Positions 8,776 to 21,915 of a stretch of 64,000 nucleotides of DNA are shown here, piece after piece. Origin of the DNA: Comamonas fluminis (GTDB taxonomy: Bacteria > Pseudomonadota > Gammaproteobacteria > Burkholderiales > Burkholderiaceae_C); assembly GCF_019186805.1 (NCBI RefSeq), contig NZ_CP066783.1, forward strand, positions 310,001 through 374,000, given 5' to 3'. Under the pieces are notes generated by a model. That model was not told where the DNA came from. It ran no database searches and saw only the letters and a list, made by a program, of their open reading frames with translations. How positions within the stretch are numbered: position 1 is the first letter of the stretch; each line of letters opens with the position of its first letter. Both the position numbers and the translations under genes were made by a program.

Positions 8776-9207
8776 ATGGCGAAAAAAATCGTCGGCTTCA
8801 TCAAGCTGCAAGTGCCAGCTGGTAAGGCCAATCCTTCTCCTCCTATCGGTCCTGCGCTGGGTCAGCGCGGCCTCAACATCATGGAATTCTGCAAGGCGTT
8901 CAACGCCCAGACCCAAGGTGTCGAGCCCGGCCTGCCTCTGCCAGTGGTGATCACAGCTTTTGCTGACAAGAGCTTCACGTTCATCATCAAGACCCCTCCC
9001 GCAACCGTTCTGATCAAGAAGGCTGTGAAGCTGGACAAGGGTTCTTCCAATCCTCTGAAGAACAAGGTCGGCAAGATCACACGTGCTCAGCTGGAAGAAA
9101 TCGCCAAGACCAAGCTGAAGGACATGAACGCCGCTGACGTTGACGCCGCTGTGCGTACGCTGGCTGGTTCTGCCCGTTCGATGGGCGTGATCGTGGAGGG
9201 TGTGTAA
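8776..9207 (+). CDS. rplK: 50S ribosomal protein L11
   Basis: A component of the GTPase-associated centre of the large ribosomal subunit that binds 23S rRNA with L10/L12; 143 aa, normal length. It starts [18 protein letters not shown] and has the proline-rich [15 protein letters not shown] stretch, which forms the N-terminal domain contacting elongation factors. The C-terminal RNA-binding domain ends [23 protein letters not shown] lies seven bases before ATG 8776; the upstream in-frame ATG lacks such a site. The rplA start follows the stop codon directly. Confidence 0.99.
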   Translation: MAKKIVGFIKLQVPAGKANPSPPIGPALGQRGLNIMEFCKAFNAQTQGVEPGLPLPVVITAFADKSFTFIIKTPPATVLIKKAVKLDKGSSNPLKNKVGKITRAQLEEIAKTKLKDMNAADVDAAVRTLAGSARSMGVIVEGV

Positions 9208-9903
9208 ATGGCCAAGTTGACCAAGAAGCAAAAAGCTCTCCAAGGCAAGGTGGACTCCACCAAGCTGTACTCTTTCGCTGACGCTGTGGCGCTGGTGAAG
9301 GAAGCTGCAACTGCCAAGTTCGATGAATCCATCGACGTGGCCGTGCAACTGGGCGTGGATGCCAAGAAGTCGGACCAAGTGGTGCGTGGCGCTGTGGTGC
9401 TGCCTCACGGTACTGGTAAGACTGCTCGCGTTGCCGTGTTCGCACAAGGCGCCAAGGCTGAAGAAGCCAAGGCCGCTGGTGCTGACGTGGTGGGTATGGA
9501 CGACCTGGCCGCTATGGTCAAGGCCGGTGATATGCCTTTCGACGTGGTGATCGCTGCTCCTGACGCTATGCGCGTTGTGGGTCAGCTGGGTCAGATCCTG
9601 GGCCCACGTGGTCTGATGCCTAACCCCAAGGTTGGTACTGTGACTCCTGACGTCGCTACGGCTGTGAAGAACGCCAAGGCTGGTCAAGTGCAGTTCCGCG
9701 TGGACAAGGCCGGTATCATCCACGGCACGATCGGCCGTCGCTCGTTCGATGCTGACAAGCTGCAGGGCAACCTGGCCGCTCTGATCGACGCCCTGAACAA
9801 GGCTAAGCCTGCTACCAGCAAGGGTCTGTACCTGCGCAAGGTTGCGGTCTCGTCGACCATGGGTGTGGGCGTTCGCGTCGACACACAAACCATCTCGGCG
9901 TAA
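9208..9903 (+). CDS. rplA: 50S ribosomal protein L1
   Basis: Binds 23S rRNA at the mobile L1 stalk by the E site and, in the known enterobacterial system, represses its own rplK-rplA mRNA; 231 aa, normal length. It starts [16 protein letters not shown] and contains the conserved [18 protein letters not shown] (about residues 131-148). The C-terminus has the motif [17 protein letters not shown] 9208 begins right after the rplK stop, so the two are translationally coupled. Whether L1 autoregulation acts here was not tested. Confidence 0.99.
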   Translation: MAKLTKKQKALQGKVDSTKLYSFADAVALVKEAATAKFDESIDVAVQLGVDAKKSDQVVRGAVVLPHGTGKTARVAVFAQGAKAEEAKAAGADVVGMDDLAAMVKAGDMPFDVVIAAPDAMRVVGQLGQILGPRGLMPNPKVGTVTPDVATAVKNAKAGQVQFRVDKAGIIHGTIGRRSFDADKLQGNLAALIDALNKAKPATSKGLYLRKVAVSSTMGVGVRVDTQTISA

Positions 9904-10129
9904 TTGCTAGAAATCGTCAGATGAGCTTCGGTTCATCTGGTGTGGTGGGTCATCCGGGTGTCAACCCGGGTGGGTCATCCAAGACCGTTGGTGTGATTCG
10001 ATCACTTAATCATGACGACCAACGCAGATGGCGATCCCGCTGCAGATGGAAAATTTCCAAAACAGTTGGTCGCTGCAACAAGAGCGCGCATGCGGAGTTC
10101 GCTCCAAATGCGCATTTAAGGAGTAGACC
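9904..10129 (+). promoter_or_regulatory. L10-type ribosomal protein leader upstream of rplJ
   Basis: The 226 bases before rplJ hold stacked hairpins: AGATGA/TCATCT (9919-9937), CCGGGT/ACCCGG (9954-9969) and a long stem CGTTGGT (9986-9992) with ACCAACG (10018-10024) enclosing GTGAT/ATCAC. In enterobacteria L10(L12)4 binds a leader in this position to repress rplJL translation; the stems are seen, the function is transferred by position. GGAG of the rplJ ribosome site is at its 3' end. Confidence 0.65.
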
Positions 10130-10642
10130 TTGAGTCTGAATCGCAGTGAGAAAGAAGCGGTCATCAATGAAGTGACCAGCCTCGCCGCTAAAGCTCAAAC
10201 GCTTGTGATCGCGGAATACCGTGGCATCACGGTCGCCGACATGACCAAACTGCGCGCTGATGCACGCAGCAAGGGCGTGAGCCTCAGCGTGTTGAAGAAC
10301 ACCCTGGCCCGCCGTGCTGTGGCTGGCAGCCAGTTTGACGTGGTGGCTGACCAGATGACTGGCCCGCTGGTCTATGGCTTCTCTGAAGACGCAGTGGCTG
10401 CCGCTAAGGTGGTGGCCGACTTCGCGAAGACCAACGACAAGTTGGTGATTCGCGGTGGCGCGTTTGCAGGCAAGGCCCTGGACGTCAACGGCGTTAAGCA
10501 ACTGGCAAATATCCCCTCCAAGGAAGTCCTGCTCGCACAACTGTGCGGCTTGCTCATGTCGCCTATGTCGCGTACAGCCGTTGTGCTGGGCGCTCTGGCT
10601 GCAAAGAAGAGCGAAGGTTCCGCCGAGGCAGCTGCAGCTTAA
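10130..10642 (+). CDS. rplJ: 50S ribosomal protein L10
   Basis: Forms the base of the L7/L12 stalk on the large ribosomal subunit; 170 aa, close to the usual 165-175. The start is TTG at 10130, chosen because AAGGAG lies just before it and the protein begins [14 protein letters not shown], the typical L10 opening. The rRNA-binding domain holds [15 protein letters not shown] and [12 protein letters not shown]. The C-terminal helix that binds L7/L12 dimers ends in an Ala-rich tail. The non-ATG start, together with the structured leader, may keep translation low and regulated relative to rplL. Confidence 0.98.
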   Translation: MSLNRSEKEAVINEVTSLAAKAQTLVIAEYRGITVADMTKLRADARSKGVSLSVLKNTLARRAVAGSQFDVVADQMTGPLVYGFSEDAVAAAKVVADFAKTNDKLVIRGGAFAGKALDVNGVKQLANIPSKEVLLAQLCGLLMSPMSRTAVVLGALAAKKSEGSAEAAAA

Positions 10643-10681
10643 TTGCGGCAAAACAAACCAACATAGATTTAGGAAATCAAA

Positions 10682-11059
10682 ATGGCATTCGATAAAGACG
10701 CATTCCTGACCGCCCTGGACAGCATGACTGTTCTGGAACTGAACGACCTGGTCAAGGCAATTGAAGAGAAGTTTGGCGTGTCCGCCGCTGCTATGGCTGC
10801 TCCCGCTGCTGGCGGCGCTGGCGCTGGTGCTGCTGCTGCTGAAGAAAAGACCGACTTCGACGTCGTTCTGACTGAAGCTGGCGCCAACAAGGTGTCCGTG
10901 ATTAAGGCTGTGCGTGAAATCACCGGCCTGGGTCTGAAGGAAGCTAAGGATCTGGTTGACGGCGCTCCTAAGACTGTTAAGGAAGCCGCTCCTAAGGCTG
11001 ACGCTGAAGCCGCTGTGAAGAAGCTGGTGGAAGCCGGTGCTAAGGCTGAACTGAAGTAA
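10682..11059 (+). CDS. rplL: 50S ribosomal protein L7/L12
   Basis: The multicopy stalk protein that recruits translation factors and stimulates their GTPase activity; 125 aa. The N-terminal dimerisation domain ([20 protein letters not shown]) is joined by an Ala/Gly hinge (about residues 36-55, [19 protein letters not shown]) to the C-terminal factor-binding domain, with the conserved [20 protein letters not shown] and [11 protein letters not shown]. The ribosome site is AGGAAA, before ATG 10682. It is followed by the hairpin-rich rplL-rpoB spacer. Confidence 0.99.
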   Translation: MAFDKDAFLTALDSMTVLELNDLVKAIEEKFGVSAAAMAAPAAGGAGAGAAAAEEKTDFDVVLTEAGANKVSVIKAVREITGLGLKEAKDLVDGAPKTVKEAAPKADAEAAVKKLVEAGAKAELK

Positions 11060-11074
11060 TTCAGTGAAATCAAG

Positions 11075-11107
11075 GGCTGGAGACTCTCAAAAGGGTCTCC
11101 AGCCTTT
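11075..11107 (+). terminator. Candidate attenuator hairpin between rplL and rpoB
   Basis: GGCTGGAGAC (11075-11084) and GTCTCCAGCC (11095-11104) form a perfect 10-base stem with a 10-base loop, followed by only TTT. In Escherichia coli a partial terminator in this spacer lowers rpoBC relative to rplJL; this hairpin fits that role by position. Confidence 0.6.
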
Positions 11108-11134
11108 GGCGCTTGTGGAACGCGCTGAAAGAAC

Positions 11135-11176
11135 ACACCAAAAAGCAGGTTTCTGACGGAGTCTGCTTTTTAGTGT
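11135..11176 (+). other. Second hairpin in the rplL-rpoB spacer
   Basis: AAAAAGCAG (11140-11148) and CTGCTTTTT (11163-11171) form a perfect 9-base stem with a 14-base loop. ACAC (11135-11138) and GTGT (11173-11176) extend it across one mismatch. It could be a bidirectional terminator or an RNase III-type processing site. The rest of the spacer to 11337 shows no gene; an in-frame extension of rpoB through it lacks any family similarity that I recognise. Confidence 0.5.
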
Positions 11177-11337
11177 CTTCTGACAATCCGACAGCAGAAG
11201 ATGCCTTGGTTCGGGCGATGTGCAACGCATCGCCGTCAGCCATGGTTGGTAGTGGCCAACCGCCAAGCCCGCAGGGTGAATTCCCCTGTGGGGCAGTCGT
11301 CGCAGACCCAGGACTCATGTCTTTGCCCGGAGATCTC

Positions 11338-15450
<4,113 letters not shown>

Positions 15451-15571
15451 GCCCTATTAAACAGAGAGCTGCAACCGCTTTAAAACAAAGGATTTGCGCT
15501 TGGTTCGTTGCTGAAACCAAGGCAAATCCAGCGGTGGCTGCAATGATTTTTGACGAAAAGGAAAGAGTTAC

Positions 15572-18500
15572 ATGAAATCGCTACTCGACCTGTTCAAGCA
15601 ATTTACGCCTGATGAGCATTTCGATGCCATCAAGATCGGCCTGGCCTCGCCCGAGAAGATCCGTTCGTGGTCTTTCGGTGAAGTGAAGAAGCCCGAGACG
15701 ATCAACTACCGTACCTTCAAGCCCGAGCGTGATGGTCTGTTCTGCGCCAAGATCTTTGGCCCGATCAAGGACTACGAATGCCTGTGCGGCAAGTACAAGC
15801 GCCTCAAGCACCGCGGTGTGATCTGCGAGAAGTGCGGCGTTGAAGTCACACAGACCAAGGTGCGTCGCGAACGCATGGGTCACATCGATCTGGCCGCGCC
15901 TTGCGCCCACATCTGGTTCCTGAAGTCCCTGCCTTCGCGCCTGGGCCTGGTGCTGGACATGACGCTGCGTGACATCGAGCGTGTGCTGTACTTCGAAGCC
16001 TATGTGGTGACCGACCCCGGCATGACTCCGCTGAAGAAGTTCAGCATCATGACCGAGGACGACTACGACGCCAAGCAGCTGGAATACGGTTACGACGAAT
16101 TCACCGCCAAGATGGGCGCTGAAGGTATCAAGGACCTGCTGGAAGGCATCGACATCGACGTCGAGATCGAGCGCCTGCGCAACGATCTGACCGGCTCCGA
16201 AGTCAAGGTCAAGAAGAACGCCAAGCGCCTGAAGCTGCTGGAAGCGTTCAAGAAGTCCGGTATCAAGCCCGGCTGGATGGTGATGGAAGTGCTGCCCGTG
16301 CTGCCTCCCGATCTGCGTCCTTTGGTGCCTCTGGACGGTGGCCGTTTCGCTACGTCCGACCTGAACGACCTGTACCGCCGCGTTATTAACCGTAACTCGC
16401 GTCTGCGCCGTCTGCTGGAGCTGAAGGCTCCCGAAATCATTGCTCGCAATGAAAAGCGCATGTTGCAAGAAGCGGTGGACTCGCTGCTGGACAACGGCCG
16501 TCGCGGCAAGGCCATGACGGGCGCCAACAAGCGTGCTCTGAAGTCTCTGGCCGACATGATCAAGGGTAAGTCTGGTCGTTTCCGTCAGAACTTGCTGGGT
16601 AAGCGCGTGGACTACTCCGGTCGTTCCGTGATTACCGTGGGTCCTTACCTCAAGCTGCACCAGTGCGGTCTGCCCAAGCTGATGGCGCTGGAACTGTTCA
16701 AGCCCTTCATCTTTGCCCAGCTGGAGCAACGTGGCATCGCCACGACCATCAAGGCGGCGAAGAAGGAAGTGGAAGCCGGTACGCCCGTGGTGTGGGACAT
16801 CCTTGAAGAAGTCATCAAGGAACACCCCATCATGCTCAACCGTGCGCCTACGCTGCACCGTCTGGGTATCCAAGCGTTTGAGCCTATCCTGATTGAAGGC
16901 AAGGCCCTGCAACTGCACCCGCTGGTTTGCGCTGCGTTCAACGCCGACTTCGACGGTGACCAGATGGCTGTTCACGTCCCTCTGTCTGTGGAAGCACAGA
17001 TGGAAGCTCGCGTGCTGATGCTGGCCTCCAACAACGTGCTGTTCCCCGCTTCGGGTGAACCCTCCATCGTTCCTTCTCAGGACGTGGTGCTGGGTCTGTA
17101 TCACGCCACGCGTGAAAAGATCAACGGCAAGGGCGAAGGCATGGTGTTTGCCGACCTGATGGAGCTGCAACGCGCTCTGGATGCGGGCGAGACCGAACTG
17201 CACGCCAAGATCAGCGTGCGCCTGACCGAGTGGAACAAGAACAAGGAAACTGGCGAATTCGAGCCTTCCACTTCCTTGGTCGAAACCACGGTGGGTCGTG
17301 CTCTGCTGTCTGAAATCCTGCCCAAGGGCCTGGCTTTCAGCAACATGAACAAGGCGCTGAAGAAGAAGGAAATCTCGAAGCTGATCAACGCTTCGTTCCG
17401 CAAGTGCGGCCTGAAGGCAACCGTGGTGTTCGCCGACAAGCTGCTGCAAAACGGTTTCCGTCTGTCTACCCACGCTGGTATCTCGATCTCCATCGACGAC
17501 ATGCTGGTGCCTCCGCAAAAGGCCGACATCCTGGCCCGCGCAGAGTCCGAAGTGAAGGAAATCGAGCAGCAGTACGTCTCGGGTCTGGTGACCTCTGGCG
17601 AGCGCTACAACAAGGTGGTGGACATCTGGGGCAAGGCCGGTGACGACGTGTCCAAGGTGATGATGGACCAGCTGAAGGTTCAGAAGACCACTGACCGTCA
17701 TGGCAATGTTGTCGATCAGGAATCGTTCAACGCGATTTACATGATGGCCGACTCCGGCGCCCGTGGTTCTGCCGCTCAGATTCGTCAGTTGGCTGGTATG
17801 CGTGGCCTGATGGCCAAGCCAGACGGCTCGATTATCGAGACGCCTATTACCGCGAACTTCCGCGAAGGCCTGAACGTTCTGCAGTACTTCATCTCGACCC
17901 ACGGTGCTCGTAAGGGTCTGGCCGACACGGCGCTGAAGACGGCTAACTCCGGTTACCTGACTCGTCGTCTGGTGGACGTGACGCAAGACTTGGTCGTGAA
18001 CGAACAGGACTGCGGCACTTCCAACGGCTACCTGATGCGCGCCATCGTCGAAGGCGGTGAAGTGATCGAATCCCTGCGCGACCGCGTGCTGGGCCGCTCG
18101 ACCGCTGAAGACGTGCTGCACCCAGAAAACCGCTCCGTGCTGCTGCGCGCCGGTACTCTGCTGGACGAAGACACCATCGAAGAGCTGGAAAACCAGGGCG
18201 TGGACGAAATCAAGGTTCGTACCGCTCTGACCTGTGAAACCCGCTTCGGCCTGTGCGCAACCTGCTACGGCCGCGACTTGGGCCGTGGTGGTCTGATCAA
18301 CCTCGGCGAAGCCGTGGGTGTGATCGCCGCCCAGTCCATCGGTGAACCCGGTACCCAGCTGACCATGCGTACGTTCCACATTGGTGGTGCGGCTTCGCGT
18401 GCGGCCATCGCTTCGAGCGTGGAAGCCAAGTCCAACGGTTCCATCGGCTTCAACAGCACGATGCGCTATGTGTCCAACACCAAGGGTGAGTTGGTGGTGA

Positions 18501-19798
18501 TTTCCCGTTCCGGCGAAATCGTGATCAGCGAAAACGGCCGTGAGCGTGAGCGTCATAAAGTGCCTTACGGCGCTGTGCTGACCATCAAGCCTGATGAAGT
18601 CATCAAGGCTGGCAAGATCCTGGCGAATTGGGACCCACTGACCCGCCCCATCATTACCGAATACGCCGGTCAGGTGAAGTTCGAGAACGTGGAAGAAGGT
18701 CTGACAGTGGCCAAGCAGGTCGACGAAGTGACCGGTCTGTCCACTCTGGTGGTGATCGACCCCAAGCGTCGCGGCTCTGCCAAGGTGGTGCGTCCTCAGG
18801 TCAAGCTGATCGATGCCAACGGCCAGGAAGTCAAGATTCCTGGTACCGACCACGCTGTGACGATCGGCTTCCAGGTTGGCGCTCTGATTCAGGTGCGCGA
18901 CGACCAGGACGTGGGTCCTGGCGAGGTGCTGGCCCGTATCCCTGTGGAAGGTCAGAAGACCCGAGACATTACCGGTGGTCTGCCTCGTGTGGCCGAGCTG
19001 TTCGAAGCCCGTACACCCAAGGACAAGGGCACTCTGGCCGAGATGACCGGTACTGTGTCCTTCGGTAAGGAAACCAAGGGCAAGATTCGTCTGCAGATCA
19101 CTGATCTGGAAGGTAAGGTCTGGGAAGAGCTGGTGCCCAAGGAACGCAACATTCTGGTCCACGAAGGCCAGGTGGTGAACAAGGGTGAATCGATTGTGGA
19201 CGGCCCAGCCGACCCACAAGACATCCTGCGTCTGCTGGGTATCGAAGAGCTGTCGCGCTACATCGTGGACGAAGTGCAGGACGTGTACCGCTTGCAGGGC
19301 GTGAAGATTAACGACAAGCACATCGAGGTGATCGTTCGCCAGATGCTGCGTCGCGTGATCATCGAAAACTCTGGCGATACCACCTACATCCAGGGTGAGC
19401 AGGTCGAGCGCTCCGAAGTGCTCAACACCAACGAAGCCATGCAGAAGGAAGGCAAGCTGCCTGCTACGTACTCCAACGTGCTGCTGGGTATTACCAAGGC
19501 TTCGCTGTCGACCGACTCCTTCATCTCGGCTGCTTCCTTCCAGGAAACAACCCGCGTGCTGACCGAAGCTGCCATCATGGGCAAGCGCGACGAGCTGCGC
19601 GGCCTGAAGGAAAACGTCATTGTGGGTCGTCTGATTCCTGCCGGTACCGGCCTGGCTTACCACCAGGCACGCAAGGCCAAGGACGAAATGGACGACGCAG
19701 AGCGCCGCGCCATTGCCGAGGCTGAAGAAGCGGAACTGGCCGGTATCTCGGCTGACGATGCTGAAGTCGCTCCTGCTGGCGACGCATCGGCTGAGTAA
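15572..19798 (+). CDS. rpoC: DNA-directed RNA polymerase subunit beta'
   Basis: The catalytic beta' subunit that holds the active-site magnesium; 1408 aa, nearly the same as Escherichia coli. It starts [18 protein letters not shown] after GGAAAGAG. The N-terminal zinc ribbon is [20 protein letters not shown] (about residues 70-89). The catalytic triad lies in [15 protein letters not shown] (about 459-473). A second zinc site has [17 protein letters not shown], and the trigger loop region contains [16 protein letters not shown]. The C-terminus is acidic. A strong terminator follows within 100 bases, closing the rpl-rpo block. Confidence 0.99.
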   Translation: MKSLLDLFKQFTPDEHFDAIKIGLASPEKIRSWSFGEVKKPETINYRTFKPERDGLFCAKIFGPIKDYECLCGKYKRLKHRGVICEKCGVEVTQTKVRRERMGHIDLAAPCAHIWFLKSLPSRLGLVLDMTLRDIERVLYFEAYVVTDPGMTPLKKFSIMTEDDYDAKQLEYGYDEFTAKMGAEGIKDLLEGIDIDVEIERLRNDLTGSEVKVKKNAKRLKLLEAFKKSGIKPGWMVMEVLPVLPPDLRPLVPLDGGRFATSDLNDLYRRVINRNSRLRRLLELKAPEIIARNEKRMLQEAVDSLLDNGRRGKAMTGANKRALKSLADMIKGKSGRFRQNLLGKRVDYSGRSVITVGPYLKLHQCGLPKLMALELFKPFIFAQLEQRGIATTIKAAKKEVEAGTPVVWDILEEVIKEHPIMLNRAPTLHRLGIQAFEPILIEGKALQLHPLVCAAFNADFDGDQMAVHVPLSVEAQMEARVLMLASNNVLFPASGEPSIVPSQDVVLGLYHATREKINGKGEGMVFADLMELQRALDAGETELHAKISVRLTEWNKNKETGEFEPSTSLVETTVGRALLSEILPKGLAFSNMNKALKKKEISKLINASFRKCGLKATVVFADKLLQNGFRLSTHAGISISIDDMLVPPQKADILARAESEVKEIEQQYVSGLVTSGERYNKVVDIWGKAGDDVSKVMMDQLKVQKTTDRHGNVVDQESFNAIYMMADSGARGSAAQIRQLAGMRGLMAKPDGSIIETPITANFREGLNVLQYFISTHGARKGLADTALKTANSGYLTRRLVDVTQDLVVNEQDCGTSNGYLMRAIVEGGEVIESLRDRVLGRSTAEDVLHPENRSVLLRAGTLLDEDTIEELENQGVDEIKVRTALTCETRFGLCATCYGRDLGRGGLINLGEAVGVIAAQSIGEPGTQLTMRTFHIGGAASRAAIASSVEAKSNGSIGFNSTMRYVSNTKGELVVISRSGEIVISENGRERERHKVPYGAVLTIKPDEVIKAGKILANWDPLTRPIITEYAGQVKFENVEEGLTVAKQVDEVTGLSTLVVIDPKRRGSAKVVRPQVKLIDANGQEVKIPGTDHAVTIGFQVGALIQVRDDQDVGPGEVLARIPVEGQKTRDITGGLPRVAELFEARTPKDKGTLAEMTGTVSFGKETKGKIRLQITDLEGKVWEELVPKERNILVHEGQVVNKGESIVDGPADPQDILRLLGIEELSRYIVDEVQDVYRLQGVKINDKHIEVIVRQMLRRVIIENSGDTTYIQGEQVERSEVLNTNEAMQKEGKLPATYSNVLLGITKASLSTDSFISAASFQETTRVLTEAAIMGKRDELRGLKENVIVGRLIPAGTGLAYHQARKAKDEMDDAERRAIAEAEEAELAGISADDAEVAPAGDASAE

Positions 19799-19852
19799 GC
19801 CAGGCGCTGATCCGGTGCTGTCTGCAGCCCCGGTTCACTGCTGATGCACCGC

Positions 19853-19893
19853 GCTCCCGCTCTGCCCTGTGCAGACGGGAGCGTTTTTCTTTT
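19853..19893 (+). terminator. Rho-independent terminator of the rplKAJL-rpoBC block
   Basis: GCTCCCG then TCTGC (19853-19865, one bulged C) pairs with GCAGA then CGGGAGC (19871-19882) around the loop CCTGT, followed by GTTTTTCTTTT. This is the strongest terminator in this part of the window. It ends 27 bases before the rsmB start codon. Confidence 0.9.
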
Positions 19894-19919
19894 CACGATT
19901 GATCCGTTTTTTGAATTTC

Positions 19920-21305
19920 ATGACTTCCACCCCCTCTCGACCAAAAAATGCCGGTGCCGGCCAGCCTGCGAACGCTGCTCCGGCGCTGTGGCAGCAGCTG
20001 GAAGCCGTTGCGCAGGCCCTGCATGGCATTCTGGGTGGGCAGTCCAGCAAGTCTGTGCTGGCGCAGGTGCCGCAGCGTTTGCGCCCTGGCGTGCAGGCTT
20101 TGCTGTTTCAGGTCTTGCGCAATCTGGGGCGCGCCCAGGCACTGCAAAAGCAGCTGGTATCCCGCGCGCCTGCACCCAAGGTCAGCGCCTTGCTGAACAC
20201 AGCCCTGGCTCTGGCCTGGGATGAGGCCCATGCGCCTTACCCACCATTCACGCTGGTCAATCAAGCGGTGGAGGTGGCCAAGCGCGGCACTGCGCGTGCG
20301 CAATCGGGCTTTATCAACGGCTGCCTGCGCCGCTTTCTGCGCGAGCGCGATGAACTGGTCGCGGTCACGGATGGCGACCCTGTGGCCGTCTGGAACCACC
20401 CCGCATGGTGGATTGCGCGGTTGAAGAAAGACCATCCCGAAGACTGGCAACTGATCTTGGCTGCCAACAATGCCCAGCCGCCGATGACTTTGCGCGTCAA
20501 TGCGCAAAAATGCACGCAAGCCCAGTATCAATCTGCGCTTGCTGCTATGAATTTAGAGTCTTTGCCGGTGGCGGAACATGGCCTGCAATTGCTGCAAGCT
20601 GCCCCTGTGCAGGAACTGCCTCACTTCGCTGAAGGCTGGGCCTCGGTGCAGGATGCTGCCGCGCAAGCTGCGGCGCCCTTGCTGCTGCAGGGGCTGAAGC
20701 AGCCACAGGGCCGCGCTCTGCGTGTGCTGGATGCCTGCGCTGCACCTGGTGGCAAGACGGCCCACCTGCTGGAGCGCGGCGAGCCCGGTAGCCTGCAGGT
20801 GACCGCGCTGGAAATTGACCCCGAGCGTGCACGCCGCATTGGCGAAACCCTGTCGCGCCTTGACCTGCAGGCCCAGGTGCTGGTGGCCGATGCAGGCAAG
20901 CCCGAGGCCTGGTTTGAATCGCAATGCGGTGGTCAGCAGTTCGACGCCATCTTGCTGGATGCGCCTTGCACGGCATCGGGCATCGTGCGTCGCCAGCCTG
21001 ATGTGCGCTGGCTGCGCCGTGAAAGCGATGTGGCCCAGCTGGCGCAGATCCAGTCTCAGTTGCTGGACAAGCTGTGGCCGCTGCTCAAGCCCGGTGGGCG
21101 CATGGTGTATTGCACCTGCTCCATCTTCAAGGCCGAGGGCGACGCACAGATGAAAGCGTTTCTTGCACGCAACACTACGGCCACCAGCTTGCCTGCTCCC
21201 GGCCATTTAATACCTGGCAAAGCTGCCAAAGACGGCTCCGTGGCCGACAATCGTTTGGGTGACCACGACGGCTTTTTTTACGCACTGCTGGAAAAATCGC
21301 GCTAA
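19920..21305 (+). CDS. rsmB: 16S rRNA (cytosine-967-C5)-methyltransferase RsmB
   Basis: Methylates C967 of 16S rRNA with S-adenosylmethionine; 461 aa from ATG 19920, slightly longer than the usual 430-450 because of an Ala/Pro-rich N-terminal tail. The NusB-like N-terminal RNA-binding domain contains PFTLVNQAVEVAKRG and SGFINGCLRRFLRERD. The SAM-binding motif DACAAPGGKT is near residue 271, the catalytic motifs are DAPCTASG and YCTCSIF, and the C-terminus ends in HDGFFYALL. No good ribosome site precedes the ATG, so the exact start is less certain than the function. A 40-base segment at 20515-20554 matches the short palindromic repeat found in several intergenic regions. The DUF4390 and ntrY genes follow tightly. 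Confidence 0.96.
   Translation: MTSTPSRPKNAGAGQPANAAPALWQQLEAVAQALHGILGGQSSKSVLAQVPQRLRPGVQALLFQVLRNLGRAQALQKQLVSRAPAPKVSALLNTALALAWDEAHAPYPPFTLVNQAVEVAKRGTARAQSGFINGCLRRFLRERDELVAVTDGDPVAVWNHPAWWIARLKKDHPEDWQLILAANNAQPPMTLRVNAQKCTQAQYQSALAAMNLESLPVAEHGLQLLQAAPVQELPHFAEGWASVQDAAAQAAAPLLLQGLKQPQGRALRVLDACAAPGGKTAHLLERGEPGSLQVTALEIDPERARRIGETLSRLDLQAQVLVADAGKPEAWFESQCGGQQFDAILLDAPCTASGIVRRQPDVRWLRRESDVAQLAQIQSQLLDKLWPLLKPGGRMVYCTCSIFKAEGDAQMKAFLARNTTATSLPAPGHLIPGKAAKDGSVADNRLGDHDGFFYALLEKSR
20515..20554 (+). repeat. Short palindromic repeat inside rsmB
   Basis: CGCAAGCC, 12 variable bases, GCGCTTGC, one base, GCTATGA, one base, TTT. The same 40-base layout occurs in reverse orientation at 38670-38709 with identical spacing, although the central 12 bases differ. 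Here it is read in frame within rsmB (about residues 199-211) without breaking the gene. Confidence 0.55.
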
Positions 21306-21330
21306 CGCTGCAGCGAGAGCCCCATGGCGC

Positions 21331-21915
21331 ATGCTCTGTGCCTGCGTCCTGGTGCTGCTGTTTTGCGCGGTGGCATTGCCCTCACGCGCCGATACGGTGG
21401 GGCCGGATATCAGCGCCATGCAGCTGAGCCGTACCGACGAAGGCCTGTTCCTCTCGGCCAGCATGCAGTTCGATTTGCCTTCACAGGTTGAAGATGCCCT
21501 GCGCCAGGGCATTCCCATGTATTTCACGGCAGAAGTGCAGGTCCAGCGCGAGCGCTGGTACTGGTCCGATCAGCAACTGGGCACAGCCACGCGCTACTAC
21601 CGGCTCACGCACCAGCCACTTACAAAGCGCTGGCGTCTGCATATCTCCAACACGGCGTTTGCAAGTTCTGGCACCGGCCTGGCGCTGGGGCAATCCTATG
21701 ACCAGCTGGATGAAGCGCTTGGCGCCATTCAGCGCATTTCGCGCTGGAAGATTCTGGAGCCAACCCAGCTGAGCGCGACTTCAGGGGTCTCCGTGCAACT
21801 GCGCTTCCGGGTGGACCTTTCCGCCTTGCCCAGACCGCTGCAGATTGGCGCACTGGGCCGTTCAGGGTGGAATCTGCAGCTGGCACGCACGCAGGTACTG
21901 GAGGCCGCGCCCTGA
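21331..21915 (+). CDS. DUF4390 family exported protein
   Basis: An exported protein of unknown function belonging to DUF4390, commonly found between rsmB and an NtrY-type kinase in Burkholderiales. From ATG 21331 it is 194 aa and begins with a signal peptide (MLCACVLVLLFCAVALPSRA); an upstream start at 21259 overlapping rsmB would add 24 residues. The mature part begins DTVGPDISAMQLSRTDEGLF and includes the tryptophan-rich VQRERWYWSDQQ and WRLHISNTAF. Its stop overlaps the ntrY start by one base (TGATG), so it may be coupled to the kinase and could serve as a periplasmic accessory of it; that role is inference from position only. Confidence 0.85.
   Translation: MLCACVLVLLFCAVALPSRADTVGPDISAMQLSRTDEGLFLSASMQFDLPSQVEDALRQGIPMYFTAEVQVQRERWYWSDQQLGTATRYYRLTHQPLTKRWRLHISNTAFASSGTGLALGQSYDQLDEALGAIQRISRWKILEPTQLSATSGVSVQLRFRVDLSALPRPLQIGALGRSGWNLQLARTQVLEAAP

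Noticed and set aside
11113-11337. In-frame N-terminal extension of rpoB
   Set aside because: It runs through two hairpins and lacks RpoB similarity; a ribosome site precedes ATG 11338.
15581-19663. 1360 aa open frame on the minus strand opposite rpoC
   Set aside because: Same reason: the absence of stops follows from rpoC codon bias.
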